The notes beneath the pieces are model-generated. The model was given only the letters and a program-made list of their open reading frames with translations. It was not told where the DNA came from and searched no databases. Below, piece after piece: positions 15,463 through 22,505 of a stretch of DNA of 22,505 bases. Location: positions 1 to 22,505 of the forward strand of contig CABRZA010000018.1 in the NCBI GenBank assembly GCA_902475285.1. Reading direction: 5' to 3'. The position numbers and the translations under genes are program-made. Every line of letters begins with the position of its first letter. Position 1 is the stretch's first letter. The DNA is from an uncultured Porphyromonadaceae bacterium. Lineage in GTDB: Bacteria; Bacteroidota; Bacteroidia; Bacteroidales; Muribaculaceae.

Positions 15463-16323
15463 TCAGCTGCCGAGGTAGCTTTTGAGCAGTTTACTCTTCT
15501 GACCTTTGAGACGACGGATGGCCTTTTCCTTGATTTGGCGCACACGCTCACGCGTGAGGTCGAACTTGGCGCCGATTTCTTCGAGGGTCATCTCCTGGCA
15601 GCCGATGCCGAAGAACATCTTCAGTATCTCGCGCTCGCGCTCGTTGAGCTGACGGAGGGCACGCTCAACTTCGTTGGAGAGCGACTCCTGGGTGAGCGAG
15701 GCGTCGGCCATGGGGCTGTCGTCGTTGGTGAGCACGTCGAGAAGGTTGTTGTCCTCGCCCTCCACGAAAGGAGCGTCGACCGAGATGTGTCGACCGCTTA
15801 CCTTGAGGGTGTCGGCAATCTTCTCCACGGGCACCGCCAGGCGCTCGGCGAGCTCCTCGGGTGAGGGGCGACGCTCGTTCTCCTGCTCGAACTTCGACAG
15901 AGCCTTGCTGATTTTGTTCAGCGAACCTACCTGATTGAGGGGCAGGCGCACTATTCGGCTCTGCTCGGCCAGGGCTTGAAGAATGCTTTGGCGAATCCAC
16001 CATACGGCGTAAGAGATGAACTTGAAACCGCGCGTTTCGTCGAACTTCCGGGCCGCCTTGATAAGGCCGAAATTGCCTTCATTGATAAGGTCGGGCAGCG
16101 ACAGGCCTTGGTTCTGATACTGCTTGGCTACCGATACCACGAAACGCAGGTTGGCGCGGGTGAGCTTTTCGAGAGCCGCCTGGTCGCCCTGACGTATGCG
16201 CTGTGCGAGCTCGACCTCTTCCTCTACGCCGATAAGCTCTTCGCGGCCTATCTCCTGAAGGTACTTGTCGAGCGACGCGCTTTCGCGGTTGGTAATCGAC
16301 TTGGTGATTTTTAGTTGTCTCAT
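15463..16323 (-). CDS. rpoD: RNA polymerase primary sigma factor, Bacteroidota type
   Basis: This 286-residue protein is the short primary sigma factor of Bacteroidota, lacking the long region 1.1 of proteobacterial RpoD. Region 1.2 begins at SLDKYLQEIGRE (17-28). Region 2 contains LTRANLRFVVSVAKQYQNQG, DLINEGNFGLIKAARKFD and FISYAVWWIRQSI; region 3 follows (NQVGSLNKISKALSKFEQ); region 4.2 is the -33 reading helix-turn-helix (MTLEEIGAKFDLTRERVRQI). It directs RNA polymerase to TTTG/TAnnTTTG promoters, of which several lie in this window. The gene has its own promoter, a leader of about 120 nt with a tiny upstream frame, and its own terminator. Confidence 0.97.
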   Translation of the reverse strand: MRQLKITKSITNRESASLDKYLQEIGREELIGVEEEVELAQRIRQGDQAALEKLTRANLRFVVSVAKQYQNQGLSLPDLINEGNFGLIKAARKFDETRGFKFISYAVWWIRQSILQALAEQSRIVRLPLNQVGSLNKISKALSKFEQENERRPSPEELAERLAVPVEKIADTLKVSGRHISVDAPFVEGEDNNLLDVLTNDDSPMADASLTQESLSNEVERALRQLNEREREILKMFFGIGCQEMTLEEIGAKFDLTRERVRQIKEKAIRRLKGQKSKLLKSYLGS

Positions 16324-16326
16324 TCT

Positions 16327-16347
16327 CTATATGTTGATATGCAGCAT
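16327..16347 (-). CDS. Possible leader peptide (uORF) upstream of rpoD
   Basis: An ATG at 16347 opens a six-codon frame encoding MLHINI with a TAG stop at 16329-16327, three bases before the rpoD start. An AGGAG (16359-16355) sits 7 nt upstream of this ATG, at normal Shine-Dalgarno distance, and can pair with CTCC (16368-16365) in a 4-bp hairpin. It could be chance; nothing else shows that it is translated. Confidence 0.2.
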   Translation of the reverse strand: MLHINI

Positions 16348-16450
16348 GTAATATCTCCTGAATGGGAGCCCGTCGGCCGAGGCGCCGCGATGGGCGCTTC
16401 ATACGCCGGCGAAGGGCAGAAAATTTGCACTTTCCGCCCGTTTAAGCGTG

Positions 16451-16458
16451 CAAAGTTA
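16451..16458 (-). promoter_or_regulatory. Probable rpoD promoter -7 element
   Basis: TAACTTTG on the minus strand (16458-16451) matches TAnnTTTG perfectly in an AT-rich island, but no TTTG lies at 19-21 bp upstream. Transcription from it would give a leader of about 120 nt for rpoD. Confidence 0.55.
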
Positions 16459-16604
16459 CGAAATTATTTTTAATATATACGCATTCGCAGCAAAATTATT
16501 GCCGTGATTTCAGGAATTTTATGCATTCCGCAAGGCATAACGCCCTGGCGCATCGCTTTGGTGCTTATTTTAACTTTTTTTAAGAGAATGAGGCTCCACT
16601 GCCA

Positions 16605-16883
16605 TTATTTCTTGCGCTTCTTGAAGTAGTCGTTGTGGATTTTGATGCCGAACACTATCACCGAGCATATGGTAGTGATGATGTTGGTCACGGCCAGCGG
16701 CCAGTTGGATGTAATGATGCCCTGGACCACGAAAAAGATGGAGCCCAGCCCGAGCATGCAGAAGGTGGGAAGGGCTATGCCGTCGGTGTCGCGTGTGCGG
16801 ATGGTGACGATGGCTTGCGGCAGGTAGCCGAAAATCATGCAGATAGCGGCAATACTGCCGATGATGTTGGCGATGTTTTCCAT
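16605..16883 (-). CDS. SemiSWEET/PQ-loop small membrane transporter
   Basis: This 92-residue protein has three hydrophobic helices (about 4-25, 38-57, 62-83) and a PQ-loop motif GYLPQ (19-23) at the end of helix 1, followed by a charged TIRTRDTDG loop. Length and layout match bacterial SemiSWEETs, which dimerise to carry sugars across the inner membrane. The tail is basic (YFKKRKK), consistent with a cytoplasmic C-terminus. The ATG at 16883 is chosen because homology begins at MENIANIIG; the 45-codon upstream extension is a low-complexity read of the intergenic hairpin. No promoter consensus is visible just upstream, so read-through from ompA is possible. The substrate is unknown. Confidence 0.82.
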   Translation of the reverse strand: MENIANIIGSIAAICMIFGYLPQAIVTIRTRDTDGIALPTFCMLGLGSIFFVVQGIITSNWPLAVTNIITTICSVIVFGIKIHNDYFKKRKK

Positions 16884-16908
16884 AAGGAGGCTTTTAATAA
16901 GGTTAACT

Positions 16909-16939
16909 CGGCGGAGAGGCCGTGGGGGCATCTCCGCCG
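16909..16939 (-). terminator. Inverted repeat after ompA, weak or attenuating terminator
   Basis: A perfect 9-bp stem CGGCGGAGA/TCTCCGCCG with a 13-nt loop lies 47 nt after the ompA stop. The sequence after it on the minus strand (AGTTAACCTTATTAAAA) lacks a solid T run, so it may be a 3'-end stabiliser or partial terminator that lets some transcripts continue into the SemiSWEET gene. Confidence 0.45.
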
Positions 16940-16986
16940 GGTGTGTTTGTGTGTGTCTGTTATGTAATGTCAGTAAGCCACAGGGC

Positions 16987-18123
16987 TTATTTCTCTTCAA
17001 GCGTGCAGATTGATACACGGTTCCAGGAGTCGACCTCGAACATGTTGCCTATGCCCTCGCCTTCGGCCGTGATGCGGTCGGCGGCAATCTTGAAGCGACG
17101 GATGAGGATGTCGCGGACTGATTCGGCACGGCTGCGGGCGAGCTTGATGTTGAAGTCATAGTTGCCTTCGGGCGATGCGTAGCCCTTGATCACGACTTTC
17201 GACTTTGGATTCTGGTTCATGTAGTCGGCTATCATCTCCACGTTGGGCATCTGGTCGGAGGTAACCTTCGACGAACCTACGCGGAAGAATACGAAGCGCA
17301 CGGAGTTGAACTGATTGGTCACTTCCTTCACCACCTCGGGCTTGCGGTTCTGGCAAGCCTGGAGCTCGGTGGCAAGGGCGTTGGCCTTTGTCTGCCATGC
17401 GTCGGCGTTGGCCACCGAAGTGGCGAGGTCGGCGCGGAGGGCGTTGATCTGGCCGTTAAGATCGTCGACCTGTGCCTGGTCGTAGGGGCGCACGCAGGGG
17501 AAGCCGTCGCCGAAGCGGTAGCTTACACCGGCCATGAGGTTGAAGGTTGCCTTGTTGATGTTGTAGGCCGTGGCCGACTGCTCGTAGTTGCCGTTCATGT
17601 TCCATACTATCGAGGGCTTTACGGCAACGGTGAGGTGCTCGGTGACGTTGAAGTTGAAGTTCAGGCCCACTTTTGTTGCGAAGTAGTTCCAGTCGTCCAC
17701 GCCGTCGCATTCGGCATAGTAGTCGTGGCCCCAGCCGGCGCCGAGGAGGGCTTCGATGGTGAACGGGCGCACGCCGCACTTATATCCTCCGAAGAGGTTG
17801 AAGAGATCGGCCGTACCGTAGACGCCCACATAGGAGTTGTCGAAGGCGGTCGACGAGTGGGGCATGCCCTTCCACGACGAAGTGTTGACGGCGAAGGCGC
17901 TCTCGACGCCCACTCCGAAGACGGGCGTTATCTGCTTGCCTATGTGGAGGCCGGCTACGCCGCGCATCGACCCGAAGAAGGCGTTGTTATGCATCGGTGT
18001 GGTGACACCGCCATCGAGGCCGATGGAGAAATTGTCGAAGAACGACGGCTCTTCGATTACCTGTGCTGACGCGCCGGCGGTGGCCAGGACGGCAGCAGCT
18101 GCTGCAATGAGTGTCTTTTTCAT
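16987..18123 (-). CDS. OmpA-family outer-membrane protein
   Basis: This 378-residue protein starts with a Sec signal peptide (MKKTLIAAAAAVLATAGASA). Residues about 22-215 alternate as in an eight-strand barrel and end in LMAGVSYRFGDG. A short helical linker follows (QVDDLNGQINALRADLATS). The C-terminal OmpA peptidoglycan-binding domain spans about 270-378 (VIKGYASPEGNYDFNIKLAR, then SRAESVRDIL). In that domain the usual GHTD is GYAS, so the canonical diaminopimelate-contacting Asp is not at its normal place, while the arginine in LARSRA is kept; this variant is common in Bacteroidales OmpA proteins. It links the outer membrane to the wall. It has its own strong promoter. Confidence 0.93.
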   Translation of the reverse strand: MKKTLIAAAAAVLATAGASAQVIEEPSFFDNFSIGLDGGVTTPMHNNAFFGSMRGVAGLHIGKQITPVFGVGVESAFAVNTSSWKGMPHSSTAFDNSYVGVYGTADLFNLFGGYKCGVRPFTIEALLGAGWGHDYYAECDGVDDWNYFATKVGLNFNFNVTEHLTVAVKPSIVWNMNGNYEQSATAYNINKATFNLMAGVSYRFGDGFPCVRPYDQAQVDDLNGQINALRADLATSVANADAWQTKANALATELQACQNRKPEVVKEVTNQFNSVRFVFFRVGSSKVTSDQMPNVEMIADYMNQNPKSKVVIKGYASPEGNYDFNIKLARSRAESVRDILIRRFKIAADRITAEGEGIGNMFEVDSWNRVSICTLEEK

Positions 18124-18160
18124 ATGAACCGAGTGTTAGTTATCTTGCAGTTTAAGCCTG

Positions 18161-18191
18161 CAAATGTAGGTTGAAACGTTGAAACTGCAAA
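18161..18191 (-). promoter_or_regulatory. ompA promoter with tandem octamers in the spacer
   Basis: On the minus strand TTTG (18191-18188), a 19-bp spacer and TACATTTG (18168-18161) match the Bacteroidota consensus perfectly. Two adjacent copies of GTTGAAAC (plus strand 18170-18177 and 18178-18185) fill most of the spacer. The leader is about 30 nt. Confidence 0.82.
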
Positions 18192-18331
18192 GTTTTTTTA
18201 CATTTTTTGTTAAATTCAGAACTTGCGTTGAAAGCATTTCGGAACATATCCCGACGCTTTCATCTAATCTAACACCCGACGCGGAAAAATGTTTTGCGTC
18301 GCCGCACCGGGGTGGCACGACGACACAAATA

Positions 18332-19117
18332 CTATGCTTCGAAACGGTCGCCCGCGAGCTTCATGTCATTGTCGCGCACAAAGCGGAGAATTTCGGCGCG
18401 TACGGGCGTGTCGGCTATGTCGGTCTCTATGCGCCGCAGAGCATTGAACACCGATGTAGAGCACTGATAGATATGGCGGTATGCCTTTGCGATATCGTCG
18501 ATTTGCTCTTCGGTGAAGCCTGCGTGGCGACGCATCACTATGGCATTGACGCCGTAGTAGGTCACGGGATTGTGCGCCATGATGGTGTAGGGAGGAACAT
18601 TGGAGCTTATGCGCGTGCCGCCTTTGACAAGAACGTACTTGCCCAGTCGCGAGCGCTCGTGGATCACGACACCCGACGAGAGTATGGTGCCTGTATCTAT
18701 TTCGACTGTGCCGGCTATGTTCACACTGTTGCCTATCACGCACTTATCGGCTATATGGCTGTCGTGGCCCACATGGCTGTCGGCAAACACGAAGCTGTCG
18801 GCGCCGATGCTCGTGCCGCCTTCGCTTTCGATGCCTCGGTTGATGATTACATGCTCGCGTATTACGGTGTTGTCGCCCACCGAGCAGTAGGATTTCTGGC
18901 CCTTCCAGCGGAAGTCCTGCGGGTCGGCGCCCACGATGGCGCCCTGGTATACTTTCACGTTCTTGCCAAGGGTCGTGCCGTGGATTATGCTGGCATAGGG
19001 CATTATCTCGCAGCCGTCGCCGATTACAGTGTCGGCGTCGACATACGCGAATGGATGGATGGTGACATCGGCTCCGATTTTGGCCGAACTGTCCACATAG
19101 GCTAAGGGGCTTATCAT
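18332..19117 (-). CDS. lpxA: UDP-N-acetylglucosamine acyltransferase
   Basis: This 261-residue protein is a left-handed beta-helix of hexapeptide repeats with a helical C-terminal part, the same length as E. coli LpxA. It starts MISPLAYVDSSAKIGADVTI; the catalytic His-Asp pair is H118-D119 in HVGHDSHIAD. PPYTIMAHNPVTYYGVNA and GFTEEQIDDIAKAYRHIYQ are typical of the C-terminal region. It adds the first acyl chain in lipid A synthesis, using acyl-ACP in the cytoplasm. It stands alone here between ompA and a methyltransferase-like gene, without lpxC, lpxD, fabZ or lpxB. A second, LpxA-like gene elsewhere in the genome is possible. It has its own promoter. Confidence 0.9.
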   Translation of the reverse strand: MISPLAYVDSSAKIGADVTIHPFAYVDADTVIGDGCEIMPYASIIHGTTLGKNVKVYQGAIVGADPQDFRWKGQKSYCSVGDNTVIREHVIINRGIESEGGTSIGADSFVFADSHVGHDSHIADKCVIGNSVNIAGTVEIDTGTILSSGVVIHERSRLGKYVLVKGGTRISSNVPPYTIMAHNPVTYYGVNAIVMRRHAGFTEEQIDDIAKAYRHIYQCSTSVFNALRRIETDIADTPVRAEILRFVRDNDMKLAGDRFEA

Positions 19118-19143
19118 GGTAAAGGTATTTTAAGTTTTGATGT

Positions 19144-19178
19144 GCCAAAAATACCTCGTTTTTGGCAAACCGCCAAAA
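19144..19178 (-). promoter_or_regulatory. lpxA promoter overlapped by three GCCAAAA half-sites
   Basis: On the minus strand TTTG (19177-19174), a 20-bp spacer and TATTTTTG (19153-19146) match the consensus perfectly. On the plus strand GCCAAAAA (19144-19151), TTTTTGGC (19159-19166) and GCCAAAA (19172-19178) form alternating half-sites over both promoter elements. The first pair extends to a 9-bp perfect inverted repeat (TGCCAAAAA/TTTTTGGCA, 7-bp spacer). Confidence 0.75.
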
Positions 19179-19218
19179 TTTTTTTCAAAATATTCCCGAA
19201 AGGCTAACTTTTGGGCGA

Positions 19219-19227
19219 GGGGGGGGG
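19219..19227. repeat. Run of nine G upstream of the lpxA promoter
   Basis: A run of nine G lies 42 bp upstream of the -33 element of lpxA and 42 bp after the stop of the preceding gene. It is the longest homopolymer I noticed in the window and could vary in length by strand slippage, or be a sequencing weak spot. Confidence 0.7.
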
Positions 19228-19269
19228 CGCCTGCGGGGCTTTGCGGCATGACATATTCCACCCCCGGCC

Positions 19270-19764
19270 TCAGAAGTTCACATCGAAATGCTGGCGCGGA
19301 AGATGCGGCAGAGCCACAGCCACGGCGAGGATGCCTCCGCCGGCGAAAGTCATGCCGCGCTGCATGGCGCCGCAGAGTGCGGGCCATGCAGCGCTGCCCT
19401 CGGGGTTGATGATTACAGCGTGCTGCCCGGCCTCGGCCTTGACGCCCGGATGCTCCTCGGCATCGACCACCAGAAGGTCGGCCGCACCTTCGCCGGGAGC
19501 GATGATGCGCGCACGGGGGACGGCAAGGGCTATGGCCTCGCGCACCTGCCGTGGGGCTGCCACGGCCACGGTAGCAGGCCCGAGAAAGGCCGCGATGCGA
19601 AATATGGTGCGCTCGGTACGGCCCCCGATGCGGGTATAGGCGTAGTAAGGCAGCGGCTGCCTGAGCACCTCGGTGATGAAGTGATAGGCGAAAGGCGAGT
19701 GCACGCCGAAACCCCGTCCGTGACGCCAGCGGCGGTACATCCGCAGCGGATTGAGCGTCAGCAT
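19270..19764 (-). CDS. Degenerate methyltransferase-like protein
   Basis: This 164-residue protein begins MLTLNPLRMYRRWRHGRGFG and continues VHSPFAYHFITEVL. The GVHSPFxY segment followed by YYAYTRI is the N-terminal signature of a Bacteroidota family of predicted class I SAM-dependent methyltransferases, and the end (GMTFAGGGILAVAVALPHLPRQHFDVNF) matches their usual closing strands. The middle is much shorter than in those proteins, and the glycine-rich SAM-binding motif is absent, so catalysis is doubtful. The start at 19764 overlaps the YfhO-like stop by 7 nt; the longer open frame upstream is an off-frame read of that gene. The function is unknown. Confidence 0.6.
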   Translation of the reverse strand: MLTLNPLRMYRRWRHGRGFGVHSPFAYHFITEVLRQPLPYYAYTRIGGRTERTIFRIAAFLGPATVAVAAPRQVREAIALAVPRARIIAPGEGAADLLVVDAEEHPGVKAEAGQHAVIINPEGSAAWPALCGAMQRGMTFAGGGILAVAVALPHLPRQHFDVNF

Positions 19765-22418
19765 CCCTCCTTGGGTTTCGAGGGCCCCTGTATGCCCGTG
19801 ACGGCCGCGAAGAGAGCGCCGGCCACGATGAGATATATCAATGTCACGCAACCGTAGGCTATGCCCGACGTAACGTGGAGCGAAGCCGGGTCGAAAGTCA
19901 TGGTCACAGTATGGCTGCCGGCCGGAACGGCCAGGGCGCGGAGGATGTAGTCGGCACGCACTATGGGCGCCTCCTTGCCGTCGATGTCGGCCTTCCATCC
20001 CCATGGGAACCATACCTCCGAGAACACCGCCACGCCGCCGTGGGCCGTGCTCACATGGTAAGTGAGGCGGTTGGGGCTGTAAGAGGTGAGGTATACGGTA
20101 TCGCCCGGCGCAAGCGACGGTGCTTCGGGAAGCATCGCGGCAAAGCTGCGGTCGGCCACGGCGGTGCGCCCGAAATCGAGGGTCGCGGCATCGAGGGCGT
20201 CCATCTCCTGACGTGCGCCGTCAACCCACCGTATGTCGTCAACGAGCCATGCGTTGCCCAGAGCGTTGTAGTTGCGCACCAGAGGCTGGGCTTCGTCGCC
20301 CGTTATCACATAGCGGGCGTTGAGCATGTCGGCCACACGGTAGCCCGAGCGCAGGCGCGAGGCCACGTCGGCCACGGCAGGATCGTCGAGGATAGGATCG
20401 CCGTCGTAGTAGCCTATCTGGGCCACCGGCGCCAGGCGCTCCTTTATTATGTCGTCGTACCGTCCCAGCTTGGCAGCGTGATAACCTCCGAGGGTCTTGT
20501 GGAAGTAGGAGCGGTCGGCCGTGTAGAAGCCCGGTATGTCGAGCACACGGTAGTGTGCCGAGGTGTCGGCGAGGATGACGCGGTCTATCTCGTCGGGAGT
20601 GAAGGCCACGCTCCCGTCGGGAGTCGCCGAAGGTATGAACGACGCGTGCGACACATAGCGCTTGTCGACCGAGTAGAGGTCGCAGAGTATCAGCACGCCC
20701 ACGGCGGCAACGGCCCAGCGGCGGCTCAGGCGGCCGCCCATCATGAAGCCGAGCACGGCGGCCGCCGCAAGAAGGAACATCAGCGAGCGCAGGCCGTCGG
20801 CGCGGGCCATGCCGTAGCGCAGACTCTCGGCAGCACTGCGGTTTTTGACGTTTTCTATGGAGTATTCGAAGGCGTAGGCCGATATCTGTTCGGGTGTGGC
20901 ACCCTGGGCGCGGCCCATCTCGGCGATCTGCTTCTGTATGCTTTCGGAGGTTGCGCGGTCGTTGTCGGTGATGGCGTCGCCGAAGGCGCCGGGCGCGATT
21001 ATGGCAAACACGCACACCATCGCCGTGAGACCGAAGCTGTACAATAAGGGCTTCTTCCACTTCGTCCACGCCTCTCGGCCGGCATCTACTATACGCTCCA
21101 GCGTCACGATGGCAAGCAACGGCATGGTGAACTCGGCGATGACCAAGATGCTCTCCACCGCGCGGAACTTATTGTAGAGCGGGAAGTTATAAATCATGAA
21201 GTCGGTTATGCCCTCGGCGTTGCGCCCCAGGGCGAACACCACCGACAGCACCGTGGAGGCGAGCAGCCACCACTTCAGCGGCCCGCGCACTATGCATATT
21301 CCCACCAAGAAGAGGGCGACGACGAGCACGCCAACATACACGGGGCCGTTCGTGCCCTCCGAGTCGTTGAAATACTGGCTCATATACTGCACCAGGGGCG
21401 CTTGCTGTGCCAACTGCTCGGCGCCCTCGAGCTCGGCGAGCGACGTGGGCACCATCACACCCCCCTCGGGGCGCGCGCTGGCTCCGCCCTTGAAGTTGGG
21501 CACCACAAGGGTGAACATCTCCGCCCGTCCGTAGCTCCAGCCCACGATCTGCTCCTTGGGCATTCCTCCGGTGGGGCGCTCGGCCTCCGTGCCGTCAGCG
21601 GCAGCCGGGGCTTCAGCGTGCAGCTCCGAGCTGGCACGGGTGGTCTGCTTGGCGTATTCGTATGTGTTGTAGAGCGACGGCAGGTTGGCGCCCAGGGCCA
21701 ACGCGCCGGCGCCCAGAGCCAGCGCCGACGCCGCGAGCCAGCGTTTCATCTCATGCCGGCGAATGGCGTCGATGAGGTATGCCGCGGCAAGAAGCACCAT
21801 CACCAGGCCGAAGTAGTAGGTCATCTGCGGATGGTTGGCATTGAGCTGAAGCATGGCAAAAAGCCCCAGCATGGCCGCGCCGCCTATATAGCGCCCGCGG
21901 TAGAGCAACAGTAGGCCCGCAATCGTCGGCGGAACATAGGTCAGGGCGAGGAACTTCCATATGTGTCCCGCACCTATTATTATAATGAAGTACGACGAGA
22001 ATCCCCACGCCACGGCACCTATCAGCGCATAGTACCACCGCATCTTCATGGTGAAGAGCAGGATGAGGAAGCCGAACATCATCATGAAGAGGAGGTTCGA
22101 CGGCGCCGGCAGCCCCAGACCGTACACGGTGTTGAGCCAGGTGAAGAGGCTGTTCGACGGATAGGACGGCGAAATCTGGAACGTGGGCATGCCCCCGAAG
22201 AGAGAGTTGGTCCACAATGCCTTCTCGCCCGTGGAGGCCTCGTAGGCGGCGCCTTCCTGACCGTTGGCTGCCCCTTGCTGCATGTCGGGCTGGTTGAGCA
22301 CGTTGCCCTCGAAGTTGTCGGGATAGAAAAATGCCAGCGAAAGCACCGCCATCACAACTACCGAAACAAAGAAGCCCCACACCTGCGGGCGCCGAAGATA
22401 TGCTTTTATTTTCTCCAT
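19758..22418 (-). CDS. YfhO-family multi-pass membrane protein
   Basis: This 886-residue protein opens with an N-terminal helix (VWGFFVSVVVMAVLSLAFFY) and a periplasmic loop, followed by about ten further helices up to roughly residue 600. It then has a soluble part with YHAAKLGRYDDI and ends with a beta domain (SYSPNRLTYHV, then FSEVWFPWGWKADIDG) and a last helix near the C-terminus. This plan matches the YfhO family, whose members resemble GT-C glycosyltransferases and are linked to teichoic or surface-glycan modification in Firmicutes. In Bacteroidota the role is unknown. A catalytic aspartate in the first loop (NQPDMQQG) fits the GT-C pattern, but this is inference. The gene overlaps the methyltransferase-like gene by 7 nt. 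Confidence 0.88.
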   Translation of the reverse strand: MEKIKAYLRRPQVWGFFVSVVVMAVLSLAFFYPDNFEGNVLNQPDMQQGAANGQEGAAYEASTGEKALWTNSLFGGMPTFQISPSYPSNSLFTWLNTVYGLGLPAPSNLLFMMMFGFLILLFTMKMRWYYALIGAVAWGFSSYFIIIIGAGHIWKFLALTYVPPTIAGLLLLYRGRYIGGAAMLGLFAMLQLNANHPQMTYYFGLVMVLLAAAYLIDAIRRHEMKRWLAASALALGAGALALGANLPSLYNTYEYAKQTTRASSELHAEAPAAADGTEAERPTGGMPKEQIVGWSYGRAEMFTLVVPNFKGGASARPEGGVMVPTSLAELEGAEQLAQQAPLVQYMSQYFNDSEGTNGPVYVGVLVVALFLVGICIVRGPLKWWLLASTVLSVVFALGRNAEGITDFMIYNFPLYNKFRAVESILVIAEFTMPLLAIVTLERIVDAGREAWTKWKKPLLYSFGLTAMVCVFAIIAPGAFGDAITDNDRATSESIQKQIAEMGRAQGATPEQISAYAFEYSIENVKNRSAAESLRYGMARADGLRSLMFLLAAAAVLGFMMGGRLSRRWAVAAVGVLILCDLYSVDKRYVSHASFIPSATPDGSVAFTPDEIDRVILADTSAHYRVLDIPGFYTADRSYFHKTLGGYHAAKLGRYDDIIKERLAPVAQIGYYDGDPILDDPAVADVASRLRSGYRVADMLNARYVITGDEAQPLVRNYNALGNAWLVDDIRWVDGARQEMDALDAATLDFGRTAVADRSFAAMLPEAPSLAPGDTVYLTSYSPNRLTYHVSTAHGGVAVFSEVWFPWGWKADIDGKEAPIVRADYILRALAVPAGSHTVTMTFDPASLHVTSGIAYGCVTLIYLIVAGALFAAVTGIQGPSKPKEGC

Positions 22419-22429
22419 AAGTATGTGTC

Positions 22430-22437
22430 CAAAATTA
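22430..22437 (-). promoter_or_regulatory. Probable -7 element of the YfhO-like gene
   Basis: TAATTTTG on the minus strand (22437-22430) matches TAnnTTTG perfectly. The best -33 candidate is TTTA (22458-22455) at a short 17-bp spacing. The AT-rich 22419-22505 stretch holds no gene. Confidence 0.55.
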
Positions 22438-22505
22438 TTTATTGTATTGAATTATAAAGTATGTGGATGAAATTTTGAGTTCGGCTGATGGCGTAATGGG
22501 GTTCC

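Noticed and set aside
18284..18309. Inverted repeat CGACGC/GCGTCG between lpxA and ompA as a terminator
   Set aside because: The arms are only six bases with a 13-nt loop and no T run follows on either strand.
18179..19105. Plus-strand frame of 308 codons opposite lpxA
   Set aside because: It is the antisense reading of a hexapeptide-repeat gene whose catalytic residues are intact; no independent evidence supports it.
19875..21047. Plus-strand frame of 390 codons opposite the YfhO-like gene
   Set aside because: Antisense read of a GC-rich membrane-protein gene, without motif or plausible start context.
1..22505. Search for CRISPR arrays, tRNA or rRNA genes, insertion sequences and integration sites
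   Set aside because: I saw no regularly spaced repeats, no cloverleaf-like sequence with a plausible anticodon arm, no transposase or integrase motif and no flanking direct repeats.

Overview
The window reads as chromosomal DNA of a GC-rich member of the Bacteroidales, most like the Muribaculaceae. The evidence is a Bacteroidota-type short primary sigma factor (286 aa), several matches to the Bacteroidota promoter consensus (TTTG, a 19-21 bp spacer, then TAnnTTTG), gene families largely confined to this phylum (DUF4254, probable DUF3256, YfhO-like, a secreted protein with a type-IX-like C-terminal domain), and little use of Shine-Dalgarno sites. I see no transposase, integrase, phage gene, CRISPR array, tRNA or rRNA. 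This looks like core chromosome, not an accessory island.

Layout. The plus strand carries one gene, a large secreted repeat protein cut off by the left edge (2-3217). It is followed by about 260 nt of partly structured sequence and a rho-independent terminator (3477-3505). A minus-strand terminator (3554-3591) faces it. Everything from 3610 to 22418 is on the minus strand and is read here from right to left: a YfhO-like membrane protein and a degenerate methyltransferase-like protein (22418-19270); lpxA (19117-18332); an OmpA-family porin (18123-16987); a SemiSWEET-like transporter (16883-16605); rpoD (16323-15463) with its own terminator; a long tightly packed run DUF4254, GT9, membrane ferredoxin, thyA, folA, deaD, DUF3256-like, xseA (15240-7638); and a four-gene unit asnC/lrp, GH13 amylase, pseudokinase, GNAT protein (7452-3610).

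How the genes work together. The thyA and folA start codons are each fused to the preceding stop in an ATGA overlap, so dTMP synthesis and the dihydrofolate recycling it requires are made as a pair. DUF4254 and GT9 overlap in a TGATG and probably form a surface-glycan pair. lpxA and ompA serve the outer membrane. In the lrp unit a transcription regulator, a secreted glycosidase, a membrane-anchored kinase-fold protein without the catalytic aspartate, and an acetyltransferase-fold protein are packed with gaps of 18 and 13 nt and one 25-nt overlap.

The least explained points are: (1) the lrp-GH13-pseudokinase-GNAT unit; (2) an inverted repeat that exactly fills the promoter spacer in front of lrp; (3) a three-half-site array over the lpxA promoter with a run of nine G upstream; (4) tandem octamers in the ompA promoter spacer; (5) a six-residue upstream ORF three bases before rpoD; (6) xseA with no xseB beside it. 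I found no clearly new multi-gene system. The lrp unit is the best candidate for follow-up.
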